From Diphasiastrum complanatum (taxonomy: Eukaryota; Streptophyta; Lycopodiopsida; Lycopodiales; Lycopodiaceae): a stretch of DNA of 64,000 bases. Below the pieces are notes generated by a model. It had not been told where the DNA came from. It was given only the letters and a program-made list of their open reading frames with translations, and did no database searches. Positions 56,159 to 64,000 of this stretch are shown here, one piece after another (within the stretch, counting starts at the first letter, position 1; the number at the start of each line of letters is the position of its first letter). The translations under genes were made by a program, and so were the position numbers. The DNA is taken from positions 72,160,357 through 72,224,356 of the forward strand of contig CM055097.1 of NCBI GenBank assembly GCA_029204225.1, written 5' to 3'.

Positions 56159-57203
56159 ATGGGTGAGAATACATTGAGGTAAGTCCAATTTGATCGATCC
56201 TCACAGTTTTTGCTTACAATTATGTACTTCAACATAATGTATTGCAATTTACATTCTGGGAAATTGATTGTGATTTAGCTGATACAGTTCGATTATGATC
56301 TTGCAGCTTGCTGATCATGAGAGAATTTGATTTGCTTATGATCTTGCCGACAGAATTTGATTTGATTATATGAGCTCGCTGACACTGGGCAGTGATTGTG
56401 TGTACAGGTTGGAGGGGCAGGTGGTCATCGTCACAGGAGCCGCAAGCGGGATAGGCGAGGCAGCAGCCAGAGGTTTCGCAGCTGAGGGTGCCAAGGTGAT
56501 CATAACAGATGTGGATGAAACCCTGGGCAGCAGTGTGGCTGCTTCAATCCCCTCAGCTCACTTCCTGCGTGCGGACGTCTCACAAGAGGCGGATGTAGCA
56601 GCTGCTGTAGATTTCGCACTCTCCACCTATGGCCGCTTGGACATCATGCACAATAATGCAGCCATAGCTGGGCCGCTGGGGCCAGTAACCCTTCTCGACA
56701 TGGATGCCTTTGATAGGGTTTACTCCATCAACCTGCGAGGGCAGGTGCTGGGGATCAAGCATGCTGCCAGAGCCATGATACCTGCTCACCGAGGCACCAT
56801 CATCTGCACCTCCAGTGTGGCCACTATCCTGGGTGGAAGCGCACCCAATGCCTACACTTTCGTCAAATCTGCCATCCCTGGCATTGTTCGCAGCGCAGCA
56901 GCTGAATTAGGACCTCATGGCATCCGTGTCAATGCCATCTCGCCCTTGGGAGTGCCCACACCCGGCATGCTGGGTGGATTGAAGACCCTCGGGGCTGGAA
57001 ATCTGACATTTGAAGACATGCAGCGGATGCTTGATGAAGGATCGGAATTCAAAGGGAAACCTCTCAGGGCTGAACACATCGCTCAGGCAGCTGTGTTCCT
57101 GGCCAGTGATGCGGGTGGCTATATCAGTGGTCAGAATTTGGTTATCGACGGGGGTTTTAGTGTCACGAAAACATATAACCCTTTTATGAGCCTCCTCAAG
57201 TAA
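56159..57203 (+). CDS. SDR-family NAD-dependent dehydrogenase, copy 2
   Basis: Second copy of the SDR110C-type dehydrogenase, in opposite orientation. Exon 1 is 56159-56178 (MGENTL plus a split Arg codon, then GTAAGT). The intron ends TGTACAG at 56407 and exon 2 runs 56408-57203. An ATG at 56370 is inside the intron and would give a spurious N-terminus. Motifs: TGAASGIG, IITDVDE, HNNAAIAG, CTSSVATILGG and AYTFVK, all intact. The splice sites here are closer to consensus than in copy 1. It is most likely NAD-dependent and oxidises an alcohol on a secondary metabolite or hormone precursor, but the substrate cannot be read from sequence. 3' and 5' flanks are also shared with copy 1. Confidence 0.92.
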
Positions 57204-57390
57204 GCTGAGATCACTTCAGCTTATGGAAGAGGAAAGCATTCTATATACAATCACCGGAAACGGTGGTGTTGCGAGCACCCGAATATACTTCTCTTTGAAA
57301 CCGTGAATTATACCATTTTAGAAAGGTTCCTTGTTGTTGGATTTTTCGTTCACCAATTGGCTTTAGATAGAGGATGCGACCTTGTTGTAA

Positions 57391-58128
57391 GACAGCAAGA
57401 TCCTAGGATTATGTTCAGATTTGGCCAACTACAGATCAAGAAGCCCACTCTAGGCTTAAAATCTAAAATAATATTCTAGTTACTCTTCTGTAATCATAAA
57501 AATTTTGAGTAGTGAATTTATTTGATCTATTCTGACAGCATACATGACTCTTGGGAACGTTAACTGGAACGATATCACTTTTATCTTTGAAGGTTTTTTG
57601 CATTCAATCATTCATTCTGGAGGCCTTTAGCTGTTTTCAAAATCCCATTGTTAGTTAAAAGTAAAGCTAGGTGGTCTTTTCCTAAGCCCATTGCTTTCTC
57701 TCTGGCCAAAGCTGCAATCCTTTCTAGTTAGTCTGAACAAGTTTCTACTGCAAGCAGAGAACTTCTTTGAACAGGAGCATACTATAATTCTCAGACCTAG
57801 TCTTTTACTTGCTTAATATGTGCATTTCTTGTATGACAGCAAGATCCTAGGATTTTATGTTCAGATTTGGCCAACTACAGATTAGGAAGCCCACTCTAGG
57901 CTTAAAATCTGAAATAATATTCTATTTACTCTTCTGTAATCCTAAAAATTTGAGTAGTGAATTCATTTTATCTCTTCTGACAGCATACATGACTCTTGGG
58001 AACGTCAACTGGAATAGGCCTTTAGCTGTTTTCAAAATCTCATAGTTAATTTAAAAGTAAAGCTAAATGGTCTTTCCCCAAGCCCATTGCTTTCTCTCTG
58101 GCGAAAGCTGCAATCCTTCCCTAGCAGT
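57391..58128. repeat. Direct duplication in the 3' flank of SDR copy 2
   Basis: A segment starting GACAGCAAGATCCTAGGATT occurs at 57391 and again at 57835 (offset 444 bp), and both share GGCCAACTACAGAT, TGACAGCATACATGACTC and GCTTTCTCTCTGG. The second copy lacks about 55 bp present in the first. The same material is present once, inverted, around 42800-43200 left of SDR copy 1. Confidence 0.88.
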
Positions 58129-58129
58129 G

Positions 58130-58700
58130 TTGGTTGCAAATAAAGTATTTCCGGAAGGTTTTCACCGGATTCGCAAATTATCTTATGTACAATGGTGGTC
58201 GTCAAATTTGGATCGTTTCGAACATTGGAATAATTTAAAAAGACCTTGGACTCCAAAGTGCCATTAAACACAAGTGCTCCAGCTAGATGAACCTGAATAA
58301 AATCTGCCTCGTTCAAATTTTTGGACGCTCTGACAAAATGAAGCAACATTGTTTTCTTTTGATCCATGCCGTCAATAATAAGGCCCAGATATTTTTGTGG
58401 ACATTCCAAACATTTCTTTTGATGCTTGGCCAACTTTTGTCTTTCAACTGTTTGTTGATCTCTATGCACTTGAAGGGCTTTTGCAACATCCACTGAAAAT
58501 ACAATGAACTTATTTTATAGAATAAAGATACCATAATGGTCTTAAAAAAGATTGCAATTTAAATTTTTTCGATTCAGAAACTATTAAAATGAATGACAAA
58601 TTTGATTAATATTTACCTTTATCATCATTGGTCTTTGCAAGTTGTTTTGCAGACTTTAACAACTCGCAAGTGGATCATACTGTCATTCGTGATTTTTTTA
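58130..58700 (-). pseudogene. DUF7869-like transposon protein, broken
   Basis: The minus-strand exon 58501-58130 begins after TTGTATTTTCAG and contains KALQVHRDQQTVERQKL, YLGLIIDGMDQKKT, LHFVRASKNL and LPEILYLQP. 'Y.sLIiDGMDQ.KT' and 'LP..LylQ' are hallmarks, as I remember them, of the DUF7869-type proteins found in many eukaryotic mobile elements. An earlier exon (58690-58614, ELLKSAKQLAKTNDDKG then GTAAAT) fits the usual upstream segment. The 3' part is cut off at 58130 by the duplicated SDR flank, so the catalytic-looking end (DNxxRENKN) is absent. Confidence 0.55.
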
Positions 58701-59063
58701 GAATCTTTACCAATCTAAAATCTCTTTTCCAAATTCTAAGAACATATGAGTAACTCAAATAGGGAACATTTTTTGTTTTGGCAAACTCTTGTACATCAAA
58801 AATATTTCTAATTTTGTAAAATTATCCGGCAAGTGAAAATATAAAGAACAATTCGACCTTGTAAGGATCCCCATTATGTTGGGTCTTTCTGAAGTCGTGC
58901 ATGTATTTGTTGAAGCTGTGAGTTTCCGATTGTGTGAACTGCTTTGTAAGCTTTGCGATAAACGTCCAAAGCATTCAAAAAATACGAATAGGTGTTTTTA
59001 TCCGGCCTCACTGTTGTACACAAATAGTAATTTCTCTCATCCTTCGTAAAAAGAAGTTTGATC

Positions 59064-59655
59064 TTAATTCTTCAATTTCTTTGATACGCAGTTTCTGTAA
59101 ACAACAGGATGAGAAGATCTCAAGTCTCTCATGTATTTTTCTTTTTGTTTGGAGTCTGATCTATAAATTGAACTTGTGACATTAGTAGGTGCTTGAACTG
59201 GTTGAGAAGGTGTTGGAATTTTATGACTCAGAATTTTGGCTCCAACCTCAAGATGTTCTGGACCCTCAGAAGACTCTAAATTTTCAGTAAACATAGCCCT
59301 TTTAGATTTAACACGACGAACATCACTTTGAGAAGGTCTCTCATGAACATGAGAAAAGCTTGAATGTCGCGGATCAACAGACTTACACGGATCTGTTGAT
59401 TTACTAGAATCAATAACCGAGTGAATTGAAGCTTTTGAATCATCACTCAGTTATTCAACTTGTTCAAAAGAACAATGTTCTAATTGTGCAGAGCTTGTAT
59501 CTAAAGAAGAAGATGAGGTCGAAAGATTTGACACAAGTTGAGTTACAAGTGTCATTTCTTGAAATGTACTTGCATGAGGAATTTTAGAAGATGAACTCGT
59601 AAATGATGATGATGCCACACCATTTACGAAAACAAAGAGTGTGCAAGCTCGCAGG

Positions 59656-59658
<3 letters not shown>
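59064..59658 (-). pseudogene. Ser-rich N-terminal ORF upstream of the DUF7869-like gene
   Basis: One minus-strand frame, broken by a single TAA (near 59454), runs from about 59658 to 59064. It is Ser/Thr-rich (SSSFTSSSSKIP; NLSTSSSSLDTSS), then reads ERPSQSDVRRVKSKRAMF and PTPSQPVQAPTNVTSS. Composition and position suggest the disordered N-terminus of the same transposon protein. No domain is recognised. Confidence 0.4.

Positions 59659-59734
<76 letters not shown>
59659..59734. repeat. (GA)38 microsatellite
   Basis: 76 bp of perfect GA dinucleotide repeat. The Leu-Ser repeat predicted on the minus strand is a translation artefact. Confidence 0.98.
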
Positions 59735-59738
<4 letters not shown>

Positions 59739-60730
59739 ATGGCTTGGCATTAAAGCTCTACATACTTTGATGTCTATTCTAGTAAACTTTTGCTAGTTAA
59801 ATATATTTTCAATGATGGCTTGGCTTTAAAAGGCTCTATATGCTTTCATGAGTAGTTTACATATTCTAATTAGCTCATTCTAACACATACATTTTTTTCT
59901 TTGAATCTTTTACAAATATTTTGAAGGACTTTAAATTAAAGAACATCATAGCTGTTGAGCCAACAACCTAATAAATATAAAGCTCATGGACATTACAAGT
60001 AGAAAAGGTTCTTCTGAAATTCATGAACTAAGGACAAAAGAATCCACAAAATGTTGACATAATTGTGTTCAAAAAATCTATCTACGTAGTATACCATCGA
60101 ATTTTGTAATCTAAAATTCAAAGCTCGATAGAGAATTTTTTATTTCTTATAACAATGTTAATTGATCTAGAAAATCAAGTTTGATGTAAGGATCCCTTGA
60201 TTTTACAACAAATCTAAGGGCCATTTTGCGACAACCAACTAGTAGAATTCACTAGAAACACCATTGTTGTATAAATTAGGTCCATTGGTTAAGTTTAGAA
60301 ATAAATTCTATGAATAAATTTAGTAAAGGTTTTCACTTTATGGGTTCAAGGATCTCTCTTTGTCATGGAAACTCCAAAAATGCCTTATCCTAGTTAGACT
60401 TTTTGAGATATGAGAATCGTTATGACACTCCAACATGATACGCAAGTTGTAAATAGTCCCAAACCAAGAATGAAAGTACCACTCCAACATTATACATAAA
60501 TGACAAGAGAAATGACACACAAAACAATGTCATGAAAATAAAATGTTATGACAAAGCTACAATAATTATGCCTAATGAAAATTCAACGTAGCAATAGACA
60601 TGTCGATGTCCAGTCATTTTTTTTTCTCAAAAAAGCTAGCTGTAAGATTAGGAAATTTTATACAAAGTACATGCAGGAAATAAAATTACAGAATTGAAAG
60701 TTTTTCAGCCTCTCTAAAAAGAAGCAGGGG
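59735..60730. other. No gene seen
   Basis: AT-rich DNA without domains or clear repeats. Confidence 0.45.
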
Positions 60731-60734
60731 GAAG

Positions 60735-62340
60735 ATGCAAAAGTCACTGCTCTCGAATTCCCTCCTATTTCTATCTAGCCAGATGTTCCAAAGAGTAGTT
60801 ACTCTAGTATGTTACCAAAAAGCATTAGTCTTAGCATCCTCAAATGTGATATCATTCAACAGTAAATATGTGTGGCTAAACCTCTTGAATCTAACATGGA
60901 AGCGCACAATAGAGAGGTCAGTCACTGATTTCCAAGGAACAATGAAAAAATAGGTGGATCACATCTTAAACAAATGTTTTGCATTTAGAGTAGACATGAA
61001 ACACTTCACCTCTATAACAGGCACATATAGTAAGAGAACGTTGAAGAATCCTAAGAGAAAAAATTCTAAGTTTGTCGTTCTTGATATTGTGAGTATGGCA
61101 AAATCTGGTCTTCCAAAGGTGGGGGGAGTCAGAGAGGGACCATTTGGAGTTGAACCAGGAGAAGGTGAAGTTAGGTTCCTTGGTGACAGAGAAAAGAGAG
61201 GAGTAAGAAATCTTGTCCGACTTATCAAAGGCCTTAAAAAGCCATTTTTTTTCACAGTCAGAGGGTAACGAGGTGGTGAGGGGGCCAAGATCACCGTGGG
61301 AGAAAGCGTAGGTGAGGAAATTGGATTCCCTGGCGCAGAGGCCAAGATCATTTTTGAGACAAGAAAGGCTAAGGGAGTAAATAGAATCCATAATGTTAGC
61401 TCATGTAACAAAACCTTTCCAACTTAGATTGCGACAAAGTCTCCCTTCAATCAAGGCCAAAGGCTTAGAGTTTAAGGTAGTAGCTTTAGAGAACCATAAG
61501 GACTCCAAGGAGTTGTCTCCATTCCAAAAGGTAAGCTCACACATAGAGAGTAAGACTCTGGAAATTGATTTGAAGAAGGGGGGAAGAGACGAAGTAAGAC
61601 AAAAGTGGGAACGAGTGAAGTCAAGTAAACAAGAATGAAAAAGATTTTCCTCAGTCAAAGGAAAATAAGGGAGAATAGTCATCATCATACGGCCGGGCCC
61701 AAGGTTGAGGGCAAGTAAAATTGAAGTGAATACGCCTGAAGAGAAGAGAGAGAGAGGTAGTGGTGGGGTCAAGAAGCCCAAACCCCCCTGATTTCTTAGG
61801 AGCAGTACAAATATCCCAGTTTAGGAGGCTAGGACCATTGTTCCAAAGAAACTTCATGAAAATCTTAGCAATGGAAAGGGAGAAAGAGGGAGGGAGAAAC
61901 CAAAGGAAAAGAAAGTGGGTGAAGTAAGAGGAGATAATATGCTTGAGAACAATGAGTCTAGCTGAGAAGGATAGGTCCGATGAGTTCCAGCTAGCAGGTA
62001 CTTCTAGCTAATTCTATCAAAGGCTTTGTCAAAATCGACCTCAAGCACAAGAACTTGGTAATTAAACCAAAGAGAGAAATCTATGACAAACCAGACATTC
62101 AAGATATTGTCAAAAAAGGGACCTGCCTTTGATCAAGCCCGATTGGTTTTTAGGGAGGTGAGAGGAAAGGAGAGAGAATATCCTTCTGGTAATGGCCTTC
62201 GCAACAATCTTGTAGGAAGTGTTTAGCATCGTAAGAGGATGATAGTCAGAAATGATAGAGGGCGACTTAGCTTTAGGAACAAGTTTAATAAGTTTCTGCA
62301 AGAAAGAGAGGGAAAGGAGCTTTTGTATGTTACATACCTA
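60735..62340 (-). pseudogene. L1-type LINE remnant (RT and zf-RVT)
   Basis: The minus strand keeps pieces of a plant L1 ORF2 in order. First is the RT start ISDYHPLTMLNTSYKIVAKAITRR and QSGLIKGRS, then VDFDKAFDRI. Next comes FLWNNGPSLLNWDIC and APKKSGGFGLLD from the region after RT. The last is LWNIWLDRNRREFE, the end of the zf-RVT domain. The central RT with the FADD site is deleted, since only about 150 bp separate AFDRI from FLWNN. Many frameshifts are present. No poly-A tail or target duplication was found. Confidence 0.85.
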
Positions 62341-63425
62341 TGTAACTAGCAGTACTTCAGACCCCTATTGGTCCATTTAGTGTTGGGGGCTAAATGGGAA
62401 GTTACCCTTGGATAAGGGTCACCCTTAGGATTAAGGGTATGTTCCTTTGGATAAGGGCAGGGAAGTGACTATACCTTGGTCGGAGGTATGGAGTCACGTG
62501 ACCATTAGATAAGGGGTACCCTTAGGATTAAGAATAGATGCCTTAGATTAAGGTACTAGTGTTCTTGATTAAGCGCAGGTAGGTGTCTATCCCTTGGATG
62601 GAGGTATGGAACCTAGAGAGGTGTTAGAAAGTCATTGGATGACTATTTTTCTAAACCTTGGGCCTCAACCTTGAACCATATCACTTAATTGGTCTAGGAC
62701 CAAAGTATACATGCACAACTTGGGCATTGGGACCTAGTGGGAGGGCACACTTCTAATGGGTCCAATGAGTTCCCAACTCCCACAAGAAAGGCATTCAAAG
62801 AGTCATAGGTTATGGAAGGAGTCTCTTGACCTTCATAAGCCTATGAAGGCTCTTGGAGATTCTTTAACTCCCCTAGGCTTCTCTCTCTCTCATTGGATGA
62901 GCATGGAACTCCATAGTGCATTGGAGGGGTCCATGGGCCATCTATATGAGGGTAGTAGGGCGACCATTGGGGGGGGGGTGGGGGGGAATCTCTGTTGTTT
63001 GCTTTGCTTATACTATAGTGTTGTTACTGGTGTGTAGAGTGCTTTCTTGTGGTAGTATGCTTAGGGTTTGGATCTTGCTTATGGTATGGGACATAATTAG
63101 GATTTGGATCTTGAGTATGCTATGGAGTGTTGTGGTATGCTTGTGATTTGTTTATGGTTAACAAGGGAGTGCTAGATAGGTCTTTCTTGGAGCTTCGATC
63201 TAGCTATGGTTGGGTGGTGAATACTTGAGGCCACTTGTTATCTATCATTGTGTTCAAAGAGTAGGGACACAGGTGGAGGAGAGATCCTTGGAGGCTTGCA
63301 GATTCTTACTTGCAAGTGGAGACATCCTAGCTTGGAGTTGGGGAGCATCTTGAAGCCTGCAGGTTGCTTGGAGGACATTTGGAGGCTCTACCTTGGATTT
63401 GGAGGACTTTCTCACCTCTACTTGT
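62330..63425 (+). repeat. 5' LTR 'J' with internal duplication
   Basis: Candidate LTR starting TGTTACATACC near 62330 and ending before the PBS at 63431. It has two copies of a roughly 110-bp unit (62402-62505 and 62510-62611) sharing CACCCTTAGGATTAAGG-like text and GGAGGTATGGA. A TATA-like CTATATGAGG lies near 62940. The right edge lacks a clear CA next to the PBS, so both ends are approximate. Confidence 0.55.
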
Positions 63426-63430
63426 AAAAG

Positions 63431-63442
63431 TGGTATCAGAGC
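63431..63442 (+). other. Primer-binding site, element J
   Basis: TGGTATCAGAGC, the plant initiator-Met tRNA site, on the plus strand. The element's coding part lies beyond the window. Confidence 0.82.
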
Positions 63443-63639
63443 TAGACAAAGGATGGTAACCTTCTTCAAGTTCTATTAAGATCATGAACTAATTTTTTTT
63501 TTTGGGAAAGATTATTGGCTTTTCTAGTTGTAGGAAGCTTGTAGTTGAAGTAGCCAATGAATCTAGTTCTCTTTGGAAGAGAGTAGTGATGCTTATAGAA
63601 TTGTTTAGGGACTAATTTTTTGATCATGTTAGAGAAGTT

Positions 63640-64000
63640 TTAAATTAGGCTTTGGTTCAAAACTAGTGTTGTTTTTGGCATAAATGAAGTGTTTGAAGTT
63701 CTAATTTTCATTTTGAAGTTCTATTTTTCAGACCTGTAAATCTGAAAATTAGATTTGAAAAGTGAAGTTTTCATCCAAACTTCATTAGTTACACCTTTTT
63801 ATCTTCTAGTTTCATGAAAACGGCAATGTAGGAAGGAAATGGTAGTGTAGCTTTGTGCCTAAAACAAGTTTTGAAATTCTATTTTTTGTCATTTTGAAGA
63901 ACTGATTTTCAGATCTTTACATCTGAAAATCAGATCTGAAAATTGAAGCTTTCATAAAGCTTCATTAGTTTTCCATTTCTGGACACTAGTTTCATGGATT
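63640..64000 (+). repeat. 182-bp direct duplication in element J leader
   Basis: Two copies offset by about 182 bp, each with TTTCAGA.CT...ATCTGAAAATCAGAT-type hairpin text (63729 and 63911) followed by CTTCATTAGTT. Each copy holds a short inverted repeat (ATCTGAAAAT). The second copy runs to the window end. Confidence 0.75.

Noticed and set aside
56370-56407. ATG at 56370 as the start of SDR copy 2
   Set aside because: It lies in the intron; the upstream 20-nt exon with GTAAGT and the TGTACAG acceptor, conserved in copy 1, gives the better N-terminus.
59451-59750. Leu-Ser repeat protein on the minus strand
   Set aside because: The repeat is a translation of the (GA)38 microsatellite; only the part below 59658 may be coding.

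Overview
The window is nuclear DNA of a land plant with a large, retrotransposon-packed genome. The signs are plant-type Ty1/copia elements with the TGGTATCAGAGC primer-binding site, degraded Ty3/gypsy and L1-type LINE pieces, GT-AG introns, and a two-exon plant SDR gene present twice. A fern or gymnosperm would fit; the sequence alone does not decide it. Only two gene types look intact: the paired SDR dehydrogenase genes and one two-exon gene of unknown function (34974-36340). Nearly everything else is transposon-derived and mostly broken.

Layout. 0-1.3 kb: Ty3/gypsy integrase pseudogene. 2.2-2.5 kb: ten-copy 25-bp tandem repeat. 2.5-6.3 kb: minus-strand copia LTRs of family 'A', an RNase H remnant and an unexplained coding-like module. 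6.3-9.3 kb: low-complexity and GC-rich repeats. 9.3-16.1 kb: a stack of LTR ends and copia/gypsy fragments. 16.3-21.7 kb: family A element on the plus strand, non-autonomous, with gag and protease but with unrecognised ORFs in place of integrase, RT and RNase H. 21.7-27.9 kb: nearly full-length minus-strand copia element 'B'. 27.9-30 kb: copia fragment 'C2' and its LTR. 30.1-37.5 kb: the most unusual region (below). 37.5-40.3 kb: deleted copia element 'G'. 42.7-44.6 and 56.1-58.1 kb: inverted segmental duplication carrying the two SDR genes; between them lie copia and Ty3 relics. 58.1-59.7 kb: broken gene of a DUF7869-like transposon family. 60.7-62.3 kb: LINE remnant. 62.3-64 kb: another LTR with PBS.

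The 30.1-37.5 kb region is not explained by LTR retrotransposons. On the minus strand it carries a multi-exon gene in which a histone H3-like C-terminal half (HAKRVTIMP signature) is followed by a Pro/Ser/Lys-rich linker and a Ulp1/C48-type cysteine protease domain. A divergent plus-strand two-exon gene with an acidic C-terminus and a minus-strand transposase-like fragment lie beside it. The spacer between the divergent genes, and one intron of the protease gene, contain repeated inverted modules: a roughly 20-bp motif and its reverse complement, start to start 48-54 bp apart. The same module forms an 81-bp tandem array in the leader of an unrelated copia element at 13.5 kb. Together these suggest an undescribed large DNA transposon (or endogenised mobile element) with its own chromatin-like protein, protease and binding-site arrays. 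The existence of the parts is seen directly; their membership in one system is inference.
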